Numbered from the stretch's first letter, positions 51,048 to 60,252 are shown. The stretch is 64,000 nt of DNA from Hymenobacter sp. DG25A (GCF_001280305.1 NZ_CP012623.1:1674001-1738000), one strand, 5' to 3'. The notes: a model not told the origin generated them from the letters alone. Translations and numbers: made by a program.

Positions 51048-54000
51048 GTGAATTACCCCGATTTTGAAGCCCGCTGGCGCCCGGCCGGCGGCGCCGAGCG
51101 TGCCAACTACGGCCTTTTCCTGCAGGACCTCTGCGACCTGCTGCAGGTGCCCCGCCCCGAGCCTACCACCGACCTGCCCACCCAGGACCAGTACGTGCTG
51201 GAGCGCGCCGTAGAGTTCCGCAACGGCGCCAAAAAGAGCACCGGCCGCATCGACCTCTACAAGCGCGGCTGCTTTATCCTGGAAACCAAACAAGGCACCG
51301 ATACCCCCGACGCCCAGCAGAAAGCCGAGCGGGCCGAGCTGGGTTTCAGCCCCGAAAAGCGCCGCAAGGGCCACGCCCTGCGCGGCTCCGTGAAGTGGGA
51401 GCAAATGATGCAGGCCGCCCGCCAGCAGGCCCTTGGCTACGTGCGCGCCCTGCCCGCCGAGGAGCCCCGCCCCCTGTTTGTGCTGGTGGTAGACGTGGGC
51501 TACTGCATTGATGTGTACGCCAACTTTGCCGGCGTCGGCGACTCCTTTGTGCCCTTCCCCGACCAGGCCCGCTTCCGGCTGCCGCTCTCGGCCCTGGCCG
51601 ATGAAGGCACCCGCACCCTGCTGCGCAACATCTGGCAGGAGCCCCGCGAGCTGGACCCCTCCCGCCGCGCCGCCCGCGTTACGCGGGAGCTGGCCGGCTA
51701 CCTGGCCGGCGTATCGGCGCAGCTGGAGCGGGCCGGGCACGCGCCCGAGGTAGTGGCCCAGTTCCTGATGCGCTGCCTGTTCACTATGTTTTCCGAGGAC
51801 GTGGGGCTGATTCCCAAGCACTCCTTCACGGGCATGCTGCGCACCTACTCCACCCCGGAAATGCGCGAGTTTCTGCCCGATGCTCTCGCCGGCCTCTGGC
51901 GCACCATGGATACCGGCGGCTTCTCCCCCGACCTCAAGGCCCGGCTGCGCCGCTTCAACGGCAAGCTCTTTCACGATGCCACCGCCCTGCCCCTCTCCCC
52001 CGACCAGATGGCCCTGCTGCTGAAAGCCGCCGAAGCCGACTGGACCGAGGTGGAGCCCGCCATCTTCGGTACCCTGCTGGAGCGCGCCCTCGACCCCAAA
52101 GAGCGCCACAGCCTGGGCGCCCACTACACCCCGCGCCGCTACGTAGAGCGCCTGGTGCTGCCCACCGTGCTGGAGCCCCTGCGCCGGGAGTGGACGGCCG
52201 CCCAGGCCGCCAGCGCCCGCCGCCTGGAGGAAGACCAGCCCCGCGAGGCCCGCCAGGAGCTGGTGCGCTTCCTCACCCGCCTCACCTCCCTGCGCATTCT
52301 GGACCCCGCCTGCGGCTCCGGCAACTTCCTCTACGTTACCCTGGAGCACCTCAAGCGCCTGGAGGGCGAAGTGCTGGCCGCCATCAACGCCTTTGGGCAC
52401 AGCGGCCTGCTCGATTTGGGCGGGGGCACCACCGTCTCGCCCCGGCAGCTGCTGGGCCTGGAGCTGAACCCGCGCGCCGCTGCCATTGCCGACGTGGTGC
52501 TGCGCATCGGCTACCTGCAGTGGCACCTGCGCACCCACGGCATCACCCAGCTCTCCGAGCCGCTGCTGGATGAGTACCAGAACATTCGCCAGCAGGACGC
52601 CGCCCTGCGCCACGATGCGCCCACGCCCCGCCTCGACGCCCACGGCCAGCCCGTGACGCGCTGGGACGGCACCACTCGCCTGCACCCCGCCACGGGCCAG
52701 CCCGTGCCCGATGAAACCGCCCGCACGCCCGTGCTGGACTACCCCAACCCCCAGCCCGCCGAGTGGCCCGAAGCTGACTTCATTGTGGGCAATCCGCCGT
52801 TCTTAGGAGACAAGGCAATGCGTAATTCTTTGGGTGACGGTTATGTAGAAGCGCTTCGCAAAGCATATAAAGGCATTGTTCCTGAATCTGCTGATTTGGT
52901 GATGTACTGGTGGTATAATGCGGCTCGGGCAGTTCAAACCAACCAGACAGAACGTTTTGGCTTTATCACAACAAACTCAATTACCCAGAGCTTCAACCGT
53001 CGCATTACGCAGCCTTTCTTAGAGGATTCAGCCAAACCACTTTCCTTAATTTTTGCCATCTCTGACCATCCTTGGGTTGATGCTGCGAATGGAGCTTCTG
53101 TTCGTATTGCTATGACTGCGGCAATGTCTGGTGATGTGCCCGGCACATTATTTAATGTTGAAAATGAGAAGCCCCAAGATGATGGTAGCAGTGATGTTGA
53201 ACTAGTAGCACAAGAGGGTAAAATCAACGCTGATTTAACAGTGGGTGCTGATTTAAATACTGCTAAGTCACTGAAAGCCAATATTGGCTTAACAAACGTA
53301 GGCGTAGGCCTGTATGGAGCAGGCTTCATGGTGACACCTGATGAAGCAGCAGCTTTAGGACTCGGCACGCAGCAGGGCCTTGAGCAACATATCCGTCCAT
53401 ATATCAATGGCCGTGACCTAGCCCAGAAATCAAGGGGCTATTTGGTCATCGATTTATTTGGGCTAAAGCCGGAAAATGTATTGGAACGTTTTCCTCAAGT
53501 TTATCAGCACGTTTACGAAAGAGTTAAACCCGAACGTGACCAAACTCAAGACAAAAGCACACGGGAAAATTGGTGGCAATTCGGTCGTCCTCGTTCCGAA
53601 TTACGTCCGGCTCTTGCAGGTTTGTCTCGTTTCATAGTCACTACTCGCACGGCGCGTCACCGCATCTTTAGCTTCCTTCCCGGCAATACACTTGCCGACC
53701 AAAAGCTTGTCGTTTTCGCCCTTGATGACGCGCTCGAATTAGGAGTATTGTCAAGTCGTATTCATACTGCTTGGGCTGCTGCTGCAGGTGGCTGGCTAGG
53801 TGTTGGTAATGATGCTACTTACAACCACAGTGACTGTTACCTAAAATTCCCCTTCCCCGCCGCCACGCCCGCGCAGCAGGCCCGCATCCGCGAGTTGGCC
53901 GAACAGCTCGACGCCCACCGCAAGCGCCAGCAGGCCCAGCACCCCAGCCTCACCCTCACCGACCTCTACAACGTGGTGGAGAAGCTGCGCGCCAACCAGC

Positions 54001-54527
54001 CCCTCACCCCCAAAGACCAGACCGTGAACCAGCAGGGCCTCGCCTCCGTGGTCCTCAGCCTGCACCAGCAGCTGGATGCCGCCGTAGCCGACGCCTACAG
54101 CTGGCCCGCCACCCTGCCCGAAGCCGACATCCTGCAACGCCTCGTGCGCCTTAACCACGAGCGCGCCCAGGAAGAAAAGGCCGGCCAAATCCGCTACCTG
54201 CGCCCCGCCTACCAGGCCCCCGAAACCGTGCAAACCGAAATGGCCCTGCCCGCTGTCGAAAGCACGAAGAACGGCGCAAACCAGGGAGGGGTGGCCGAAG
54301 GCCGGGGTGGTCAATCGGTGAACGAAGCCCAGCAGCCCTGGCCCACGGAGCTGGCCCCGCAAATGCAGGCCCTCCGCGACGCCCTCCAGCAAGCCGCCCA
54401 GCCCCAAACCGCCGCCCAGGTAGCCGCCCGCTTCAAGCGCCTCAAACCCGAAAAAGCCCAACCCCTGCTGGAAACCCTAGCCGCCCTCAGCCTAATCCGC
54501 CACACAGAAGAAGGCTACATGGCGTAA
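51048..54527 (+). CDS. MmeI-like (type IIL) restriction-modification enzyme
   Basis: A single 1,159-residue protein that would both methylate adenine and cut DNA. The N-terminus has the nuclease pattern D-x9-E-x-K (Asp69, Glu79, Lys81 in LETKQ), as in MmeI. A helical linker follows, then the N6-adenine methyltransferase with motif [10 protein letters not shown] from Asp419 and motif IV NPPF (582-585), a probable target-recognition region to about 930, and a C-terminal tail with a wHTH-like end. From about 52790 to 53855 the DNA drops to about 38% GC in sampled lines, versus about 74% on both sides, a sharp mosaic. Methylating its own site would protect the host DNA. The partners of BREX, DISARM or type I systems are absent. 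The substrate site is unknown. Confidence 0.88.
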   Translation: MNYPDFEARWRPAGGAERANYGLFLQDLCDLLQVPRPEPTTDLPTQDQYVLERAVEFRNGAKKSTGRIDLYKRGCFILETKQGTDTPDAQQKAERAELGFSPEKRRKGHALRGSVKWEQMMQAARQQALGYVRALPAEEPRPLFVLVVDVGYCIDVYANFAGVGDSFVPFPDQARFRLPLSALADEGTRTLLRNIWQEPRELDPSRRAARVTRELAGYLAGVSAQLERAGHAPEVVAQFLMRCLFTMFSEDVGLIPKHSFTGMLRTYSTPEMREFLPDALAGLWRTMDTGGFSPDLKARLRRFNGKLFHDATALPLSPDQMALLLKAAEADWTEVEPAIFGTLLERALDPKERHSLGAHYTPRRYVERLVLPTVLEPLRREWTAAQAASARRLEEDQPREARQELVRFLTRLTSLRILDPACGSGNFLYVTLEHLKRLEGEVLAAINAFGHSGLLDLGGGTTVSPRQLLGLELNPRAAAIADVVLRIGYLQWHLRTHGITQLSEPLLDEYQNIRQQDAALRHDAPTPRLDAHGQPVTRWDGTTRLHPATGQPVPDETARTPVLDYPNPQPAEWPEADFIVGNPPFLGDKAMRNSLGDGYVEALRKAYKGIVPESADLVMYWWYNAARAVQTNQTERFGFITTNSITQSFNRRITQPFLEDSAKPLSLIFAISDHPWVDAANGASVRIAMTAAMSGDVPGTLFNVENEKPQDDGSSDVELVAQEGKINADLTVGADLNTAKSLKANIGLTNVGVGLYGAGFMVTPDEAAALGLGTQQGLEQHIRPYINGRDLAQKSRGYLVIDLFGLKPENVLERFPQVYQHVYERVKPERDQTQDKSTRENWWQFGRPRSELRPALAGLSRFIVTTRTARHRIFSFLPGNTLADQKLVVFALDDALELGVLSSRIHTAWAAAAGGWLGVGNDATYNHSDCYLKFPFPAATPAQQARIRELAEQLDAHRKRQQAQHPSLTLTDLYNVVEKLRANQPLTPKDQTVNQQGLASVVLSLHQQLDAAVADAYSWPATLPEADILQRLVRLNHERAQEEKAGQIRYLRPAYQAPETVQTEMALPAVESTKNGANQGGVAEGRGGQSVNEAQQPWPTELAPQMQALRDALQQAAQPQTAAQVAARFKRLKPEKAQPLLETLAALSLIRHTEEGYMA
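52790..53855 (+). other. low-GC exchange cassette inside the restriction-modification gene
   Basis: Counted by hand, lines 52861-52920 and 53221-53280 each hold 23 G+C of 60, whereas 52441-52500 holds 45 and 53881-53940 holds 44. The change begins within motif IV (NPPF) and ends near [12 protein letters not shown], a common junction after the target-recognition domain. The frame is open throughout and motif IV is intact, so a recombined, functional cassette is likely. Confidence 0.85.
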
Positions 54528-54571
54528 GGAAAAACAGAGGCCAGAAGCTGAGAGGCAGGGACTAAAAAGCT

Positions 54572-54977
54572 AGAAAGCTAGTTCCCCTCCTCAGCTGAGG
54601 AGGGGTTAGGGGTGGTTGATAATCGTTGTTTATTAGGAACGTCATGCAGAGCGTCAGCGAAGCATCTCGCGTGCTGACGTTGTGGTGCTAACGGTCATGC
54701 TGAGCGGAGTCGAACCGAAGGTCGCCGTAGGCAAGCATCTCTCCCTCTTCGCCTGTCATCCTGAGCTTGCGAAGGACCTTATCACACCTGCACGACTTGC
54801 ATAACAACGACTCGTTCTAGCGTGATAAGGTCCTTCGCAAGCTCAGGATGACAGATAGGGTGGCAACCTCAGCACGCGAGATGCTTCGCTGACGCTCAGC
54901 ATGACGTTTGGTTGGGGTAAACAATGATTATCAACCACCCCTAGCCCCTCCTTATCTGTGGAGGGAAACTAGCTTCT
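54572..54977. repeat. three-level nested palindrome (R5)
   Basis: Outermost arms of about 60 bases (54572-54632 and 54918-54977) share GAGGGG, TAGGGGTGGTTGATAATC and related words at about 85% identity. A second pair (54638-54676 and 54870-54908) matches in 38 of 39 positions. The innermost unit has perfect 33-bp arms (54753-54785 and 54822-54854). It begins about 45 bases after the restriction-modification stop and fills most of the gap to the next gene. Confidence 0.93.
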
Positions 54978-55080
54978 AATTCTAACGCCTATAGCCTGGC
55001 TTCCTCCCACGTGTTTGCAACGCCCGGCCCCGGTAGCGGGTCTTGTAGCCGGACTTATCTTTGCTGTTCATCTGTACCCT

Positions 55081-56523
55081 ATGCTCTTATCCCTTTCTGC
55101 TTTCCTTCTTAGTGCTGTAATGCCCCTGCTGCTGGGCCCGGCCACGCCACCCCAGGCGCCGCGCATAACCGTGGTGCAGGGCCACATAGACCATGCCCCC
55201 ACCACCGCCGACACGGTGCGGGTGTGGTACAGTCAGTTCAAAAAAGCCAAAGCCGCCCTTAGCCCCAACGGCGACTTCCGGGTGGAAATACCGGATTTAA
55301 CCGCTCCTACCGCGGGCATGGTGGAAGTAGGGCGCCAGCACACCAGCCTCTACTTCAGCCCCGGCGACAAACTGCAGCTGACGCTTGATTTTCCGCGTTT
55401 CGATGAGACGGTGCGCTACACCGGGCGCGGCGCCGAGGCCAACAACTACTTGGCGCAGTCGCTCTACACGTTTGAGTTTGGCCAGAAGAGCCCCGTGCCC
55501 AGCCCCAACATGCTCCTGACGGCCACCACCACGCCCGAGCAAATGCGCCAGCGCGCCGATGCCTTCCGTCAGGCGCGGCTCGACTTTCTGCAGGCGTACG
55601 CCAAAAAGCACAAGCTCTCCCCGGATTTCCGGAGCGAGGCAACCCGGCGCATTACCATCCGGTGGGCCAATAGCCTGATGGATTACCCGGCTTATTACCT
55701 GGGCGTGAACCGCAAACCCGCCGCGCTGCCCGCCAACTACTACGATTTTCTGCAGGGCCTGCCGCTTTCTACGCTTTATGAGCAAATGAGCGGCGACCAG
55801 GATGAAAACTCCACGGCCATGATGCTACTGATAAACTACCGCCTGCGCCTGTTGCCCACCGACTCGCTCACCGCCGACCCGGCCCAGGCCCGGCAAATGT
55901 ATGACCTGGCCACTCGGGAGCTGGGCCGCACCCCCACCCGCGACCAGGCCATGTACCTGCTGCTGAGCTATCAGTTGGAGAAAACGCTGCCGGGCGTACT
56001 GGCCGCCTACCCCACATTCCGCGCCGAAAACCGCGACTCATCGGCCAGCCAGCAGCTTCGCCGCCAGATTGAGAAGCGCCAAAACGTGCAGCCTGGCCTG
56101 GCGGCCCCCAACTTCACGCTGCAGGATAATACCGGCAAAACCGTGTCCCTCCACGACCTGCGGGGCAAAGTAGTGTACCTGGATTTCTGGGGTACCTGGT
56201 GCCCGCCGTGCCTGCAGGAAATGCCCGCCAGCCTGCGCCTGCGCCAGCAGTTTGCCGGCCGCGACGTGGTGTTTGTGTACATATCCGTAGGCGACAAGGA
56301 GGACAAATGGCAGCGGGTGCTGGCCGATAAGCAGCTGACCGGCCCCGGCAGCGTGCACCTCCGCTCCACGGGCTCCACTGATGCAGAGAACTACCAGGTG
56401 TTCAGCTTCCCTGCCTACTACATCATCGGCCGCGACGGGCGCCTGCTGCAGGCCGGCGCCCCCAGGCCGTCTGCCGGTCAGCCGGCCGTAACCGCGCTGG
56501 AAGCGGCCCTGCAACTACGCTAG
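55081..56523 (+). CDS. TlpA-like thiol-disulfide oxidoreductase with DUF4369-like domain
   Basis: A 480-residue exported protein. After a signal peptide (about residues 1-20), the first 130 residues resemble DUF4369 (VQGHIDHA, then SPNGDFRVEIP, then LYFSPGDKLQLTLDF); a helical middle part follows; and the last 140 residues are a thioredoxin-like TlpA domain with Trp373-Cys-Pro-Pro-Cys377 in GTWCPPCLQEMP. It would reduce or isomerise disulfides in the periplasm, for example in cytochrome c maturation. ATG 55081 begins the signal peptide. Repeats R5 and R6 flank it. Confidence 0.9.
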   Translation: MLLSLSAFLLSAVMPLLLGPATPPQAPRITVVQGHIDHAPTTADTVRVWYSQFKKAKAALSPNGDFRVEIPDLTAPTAGMVEVGRQHTSLYFSPGDKLQLTLDFPRFDETVRYTGRGAEANNYLAQSLYTFEFGQKSPVPSPNMLLTATTTPEQMRQRADAFRQARLDFLQAYAKKHKLSPDFRSEATRRITIRWANSLMDYPAYYLGVNRKPAALPANYYDFLQGLPLSTLYEQMSGDQDENSTAMMLLINYRLRLLPTDSLTADPAQARQMYDLATRELGRTPTRDQAMYLLLSYQLEKTLPGVLAAYPTFRAENRDSSASQQLRRQIEKRQNVQPGLAAPNFTLQDNTGKTVSLHDLRGKVVYLDFWGTWCPPCLQEMPASLRLRQQFAGRDVVFVYISVGDKEDKWQRVLADKQLTGPGSVHLRSTGSTDAENYQVFSFPAYYIIGRDGRLLQAGAPRPSAGQPAVTALEAALQLR

Positions 56524-56578
56524 CTTGCCGCAAACCGTCGCACGGAAGAAGGCAACGCCACTTAGTAACGCCCAAATC

Positions 56579-57147
56579 CCCTGTCATCCTGAGCCGAGCG
56601 AAGGATCTTCTCCCGTTAGAGCGATAATCGTCAGCTTAAAACACTCTTTCTAAACCGTCATGTCGAGCGTAGCCGAGACATCTCGCGTGCTGACGTTGCC
56701 ACCCTTTCTGTCATCCTGAGCAACGCGAAGGACCTTCTCAAGGCTGAACGATTATCGTAACAACGACTCGTTCTTTCGTGAGAAGGTCCTTCGCGTTGCT
56801 CAGGATGACAGGCGAAGCGGGAGAGATGCTTCGGCAAGCTCAGCATGACAGTAGCACTACAACGACCCCACGCGAGATGTCTCGGCTATGCTCGACATGA
56901 CGTTCTGTTTTCCTAACAGCGTCATGTCGCTGGTTACACAGCCCTCTGTCGGATGCGCAGAATACTCTGCTGCATAGCTACCGCTCTTGCAACCTGTAAG
57001 CATCCACCCCAAACTCTCCTGGAAAAAGCATAGCACGGCTTCCTTGATAGCAAGGTTTGGCACGTGCTGATGCTTCATTATGCCCCATCCTCACTTTCTA
57101 TCCTATTTCCCTCCTATCTTCCGGCCAAACTTCTACTCTCCTCCTTT
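56579..57147. other. intergenic region with repeat R6 and no supported gene
   Basis: The left part (56579-56635) is a half-copy of the inner unit; 56653-56904 is repeat R6; from 56910 to 57147 nothing recognisable is present. Confidence 0.5.
56653..56904. repeat. two-level nested palindrome (R6)
   Basis: Outer arms 56653-56689 and 56869-56904 match except for a G-T wobble. The inner unit has perfect 33-bp arms (56708-56740 and 56779-56811), but both arms carry GCAACGCGAAGG where the other copies have GCTTGCGAAGG, a matched change. The loop has the conserved CGATTATCGTAACAACGACT sequence, in the orientation opposite to R4. Confidence 0.92.
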
Positions 57148-58614
57148 ATGCCCGAAGAACAACAAGGACAGTTTCAGCGCGCCATCACGCTTTTTGATGC
57201 CATAATGATTGTAACCGGCAGCATGATTGGCTCCGGCATTTTCATTGTTTCCGCGGATATTGCCCGGCAGGTGGGCTCGGCGGGGTGGCTGCTGGTGGTG
57301 TGGCTGATTACCGGCGTTATTACCCTGGCTGGCGCCGTGAGCTACGGCGAGCTGGCCTCCATGTTCCCGAAAGTGGGCGGGCAGTACGTGTATCTGCGGG
57401 AAGCTTTCGGGCGCCTCACGGCCTTCCTGTACGGCTGGACGTTGTTTCTCGTGATTCAGACCGGCGTAATTGCCGCCGTGGCCGTGGCCTTTGCCAAGTT
57501 TACCGGCGTGCTGGTGCCCTGGTTCAGTGTGAAGAATGTGCTGTTCAACATCGGCCCGTTTGCCTTCAGCAGCGTGCAGCTGCTGGCCATCATACTCATT
57601 ATAGCCATTACGGCCCTCAACGCCCAAGGCGTGCGCACCGGCAAGCTCATTCAGAACGTGTTGGGCTCTACCAAGCTCATTGCCCTGGCGCTGCTCATCA
57701 TCGGGGGCATCACTCTGGGTCTCAACGCCGAAGCCGTGCAGGCCAACTTCACCGATATGTGGACGGCCATGCGCTACCCCGCCCCCGGTGTATCAGCCGC
57801 CCCCCTGCCCCTGGACATGACCGGCCTGGTTATCGCCATTGGCATGGCCATGACCGGCTCCCTGTTCTCCTCTGACTCCTGGAACAACATTGGTTTTGCG
57901 GGCGAGGAAATTGTGAACCCCGAGCGCACTCTGGTGCGCAGCATGGCCATCGGTACTGCTATTGTTACGGCTCTCTACATTCTGGTAAACGTGGTGTATC
58001 TGCTGTCCCTGCCCTTGGTAGGCTCGCCGGATGCCACCACCCTGGCCGGCCGCGGCATTCAGTACGCCACCGATGACCGGGTGGCCACGGCCGTAGCCGA
58101 GCACGTGCTGGGCCCGGCCGGAGCCATTGTTATGGCGGTACTTATCATGCTCAGCACCTTTGGCGCCAACAACGGCATCATTCTAAGCGGTGCCCGCGCT
58201 TACTACGCCATGGCCAAGGATGGTTTGTTCTTCTCCGGTCTGGCCCGCCTGAACGCGGCCGGCGTACCGGCCCGCGCCTTGTGGGTGCAGTGCCTCTGGG
58301 CCAGCCTGCTCTGCCTGAGCGGCTCTTACGGGCAGCTGCTGAACTACGTGATGTTCTCGGTTATCCTGTTTTACGTCATCACCATCATCGGGATTTTCGT
58401 GCTGCGCCGCACCCGCCCCGAGGCGCCGCGCCCTTACCGCGCCTGGGGTTACCCGGTGGTACCCGGCATTTACGTGCTGCTGGCCTCTACCTTCTGCATT
58501 ATCCTGCTGCTGGCCCCTGATACGGCCGAGTACTCGCGCTACGGCCTGCTGCTGGTGGCACTGGGCATCCCGGTTTACTTTCTGTTTGGCCGCCGCTTCG
58601 CCAGGTCGGCCTAG
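57148..58614 (+). CDS. APC-family amino-acid permease
   Basis: A 488-residue inner-membrane transporter with twelve predicted helices. TM1 carries the unwound Gly motif GSMIGSGIFIVSADI typical of the APC superfamily, TM2 includes SYGELASMFPKVGGQYVYL, and the TM6 region has GMAMTGSLFSSDSWNN. It resembles LAT/basic-polyneutral transporters (SteT-like), which exchange or import amino acids; the substrate cannot be told. ATG 57148 (MPEEQQG) is preferred to the long upstream frame. A hairpin at 58643 follows. Confidence 0.92.
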   Translation: MPEEQQGQFQRAITLFDAIMIVTGSMIGSGIFIVSADIARQVGSAGWLLVVWLITGVITLAGAVSYGELASMFPKVGGQYVYLREAFGRLTAFLYGWTLFLVIQTGVIAAVAVAFAKFTGVLVPWFSVKNVLFNIGPFAFSSVQLLAIILIIAITALNAQGVRTGKLIQNVLGSTKLIALALLIIGGITLGLNAEAVQANFTDMWTAMRYPAPGVSAAPLPLDMTGLVIAIGMAMTGSLFSSDSWNNIGFAGEEIVNPERTLVRSMAIGTAIVTALYILVNVVYLLSLPLVGSPDATTLAGRGIQYATDDRVATAVAEHVLGPAGAIVMAVLIMLSTFGANNGIILSGARAYYAMAKDGLFFSGLARLNAAGVPARALWVQCLWASLLCLSGSYGQLLNYVMFSVILFYVITIIGIFVLRRTRPEAPRPYRAWGYPVVPGIYVLLASTFCIILLLAPDTAEYSRYGLLLVALGIPVYFLFGRRFARSA

Positions 58615-58642
58615 CGCCTTCACCGGCTTACCGGAAGCACAT

Positions 58643-58677
58643 AAAAAAGGGCTGCAGAGTATCTGCAGCCCTTTTTT
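58643..58677. terminator. bidirectional terminator
   Basis: Arms 58643-58658 and 58662-58677 are exact reverse complements (16 bp) around GTA, with A6 and T6 runs at the ends. It lies between convergent genes. Confidence 0.92.
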
Positions 58678-58705
58678 GTATTCAGGCGTATCGTTTCTCC
58701 ATGGT

Positions 58706-59422
58706 TTAGCGCTTGCGGCGGCGGGTGCCTTCCTTGGGCAGCAGCGTTACGTTGCCGGACTGGCCGGTGCGCACGCGCATTACCTGGTCCTGGTAGCCGC
58801 CGTAGCCGTAAGTGAGGGTGTTTTCGCCCGTGGGTACTTCAATGGTATAGTTGCCATTGGCATCGGCGCTGGCAATTTTGCGGGAGCCTTTCAGGAAGAT
58901 GGTGGCGCCGGCCAGCGGCTGTCCTTCCTCGTCCAGCACGCGGCCGGTCAGGTTGGTGGTGGAGGGGGCTTCGGCTACTACGGCAGGGGCCGGAGCTGGG
59001 GCAGCTTCTACCGGTGCCGTTACGGACGTGGCCGCAATGGGCGCAATAGCGGCATTAGCGGTAGCGGCCGGCGTGGCGCGCTTGGCAGCCGCAGCAGCCG
59101 GAGTAGCCGTGGCGGCTTTGGTAGCGGCAGCTTCAGCAGCATCGGCTTTGGCCGTTTCTTCTTCTGTAGCAGGAGCTACTTCTGGTTTGGCGGCCGCTCC
59201 GGTCACGGTGGCTTCGCCATCCAGCATGACGGAGCTCATCATGGAAGTAGCGCCATTGCTGGCTTTTCCGCCCGGCATCATGGCATAACCAAATCCGCCC
59301 AACAGGACTATAGCGCCTACAATAATGGCCAGCCGGGTATTCCCCGCCGACAATGATTTTTCTTCTGCTTCCCAGGAAGATTCCGAGTTATCAGAGTCGT
59401 ATGCGTTTGGATCTGTGCTCAT
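58706..59422 (-). CDS. membrane protein with carboxypeptidase-regulatory-like domain
   Basis: A 238-residue protein. An acidic cytoplasmic N-terminus (about 1-29) precedes one membrane helix (LAIIVGAIVLLGGFGYAMM, about 31-49); then comes a long Ala/Pro/Thr-rich linker (about 60-150) and a carboxypeptidase-regulatory-like domain (GRVLDEEGQPLAGATIFLKG, then NGNYTIEVPTG). The C-terminus is basic (GTRRRKR). The layout, anchor plus linker plus beta-sandwich, is like an anti-sigma or TonB-like periplasmic protein without the catalytic end. Function unknown. Confidence 0.85.
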   Translation of the reverse strand: MSTDPNAYDSDNSESSWEAEEKSLSAGNTRLAIIVGAIVLLGGFGYAMMPGGKASNGATSMMSSVMLDGEATVTGAAAKPEVAPATEEETAKADAAEAAATKAATATPAAAAAKRATPAATANAAIAPIAATSVTAPVEAAPAPAPAVVAEAPSTTNLTGRVLDEEGQPLAGATIFLKGSRKIASADANGNYTIEVPTGENTLTYGYGGYQDQVMRVRTGQSGNVTLLPKEGTRRRKR

Positions 59423-59742
59423 AAGAAAAGTAGCAAGAGGTTAGGTGGTGAGTTTGTAAAGCAAAGAGAAGGGGCGCCGCCGGTGCTAATGGAAAGTAGC
59501 TGGGGAAACGGCTCCCTAAATATATTCGCTTATACAGGTAAAATCCTAGCATCAGGCTCTTAAAACCCTGACATCCCTTCTTTTGAGCGGAAACAGTGCC
59601 ATTTTAAGCGTTGCGAAAATTCACTGACAATTATCGGCACTCTTGTAGCCCGTTCTGCGCCGGTGCGTACGCTGTTTTTGGCGGTTATAACGAACTTATC
59701 CTATTCCAGGCATCGGGGTCAACCTCTGGCAGCCGCCCAAAC
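59423..59742. other. intergenic region without recognisable features
   Basis: About 320 bases upstream of the carboxypeptidase-regulatory-like gene. It is AT-richer than its surroundings. I see no convincing promoter box or coding frame. Confidence 0.4.
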
Positions 59743-59778
59743 AAAAACGTCCGGCTCAGATGTGAGCCGGACGTTTTT
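59743..59778. terminator. hairpin terminator
   Basis: AAAAACGTCCGGCTCA at 59743-59758 pairs exactly with TGAGCCGGACGTTTTT at 59763-59778 around GATG. It fits as the terminator of the minus-strand gene starting at 60160. Confidence 0.9.
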
Positions 59779-59794
59779 TAGGTACTTATTTAGG

Positions 59795-60160
59795 CTAATC
59801 GTGGGCCGGGCGGGCCGGGCCGCTGGGGGCATCTTCGCCAAAATCCTGGTCGCGGGTACGGATGGGGTTGCCCATATCTACGCTGCCTTCTTTCTGAAAA
59901 CCGGGACCCGAGGCCGTTTCGCCGGCGTTTTCGTGCTCGTTGCCGCCAGCGGGGTGGGTTTCGTCGCCGCCAATGTGCAGGTTTTCCAGCTGGTCTTTCT
60001 GGTCGGAGCGCTGGGAATAGCCGCGGGCGCCTACGTGGCGCCGGGCGGAGGGGTCGCCTACTACTTTACCGTTGCTTTGGTCGGCTTTGTAGTCCCGCTC
60101 GTTTTCCAACTGTTCGTTTTTTCGGGTGTTGTTTTCTGGATTTTTATCTTCGGTAGCCAT
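59795..60160 (-). CDS. small hydrophilic protein, unknown function
   Basis: A 121-residue, highly charged protein with no hydrophobic core: many Asn, Asp, Glu, Arg, Gly and His residues (MATEDKNPENNTRKNEQ, then DETHPAGGNEHENAGETAS). It is probably disordered; similar short proteins in Hymenobacter have no assigned role, though their composition recalls stress-related hydrophilins. It starts at ATG 60160 and ends before the hairpin at 59743-59778, which supports expression. The longer frame to 60301 lacks coding character. Confidence 0.65.
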   Translation of the reverse strand: MATEDKNPENNTRKNEQLENERDYKADQSNGKVVGDPSARRHVGARGYSQRSDQKDQLENLHIGGDETHPAGGNEHENAGETASGPGFQKEGSVDMGNPIRTRDQDFGEDAPSGPARPAHD

Positions 60161-60219
60161 ACTGCTGTGCGGTTGAGAATGAATGCTTCTCTGTTTCCTA
60201 CGCATTCTGCCCCCCTGAG

Positions 60220-60252
60220 TTGAGGACCAGCCCGGGTGGCCTGCTACCTTTG
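60220..60252 (+). promoter_or_regulatory. candidate promoter for the small membrane protein gene
   Basis: TTG at 60220-60222 and TACCTTTG at 60245-60252 are 22 bases apart, in the range of Bacteroidota promoters. The GTG start at 60359 lies 106 bases further. Confidence 0.45.

Noticed and set aside
51039..52685. Long minus-strand frame (548 codons) opposite the restriction-modification gene
   Set aside because: It consists of Gly/Ala/Gln/His repeats without motifs and is confined to the high-GC part; the plus-strand frame carries the nuclease and methyltransferase motifs.
51048..54527. BREX PglX or a DISARM methylase
   Set aside because: The D-x9-E-x-K nuclease motif near the N-terminus and the lack of any BREX or DISARM partner genes favour a type IIL enzyme.
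45080..56904. Repeats as a CRISPR array
   Set aside because: The units are palindromes scattered over 12 kb between genes, with no regular spacing or unique spacers and no cas genes.
58586..59356. Gly/Ser-rich plus-strand frame of 256 codons
   Set aside because: It is the antisense of the Ala-rich linker in the carboxypeptidase-regulatory-like gene.
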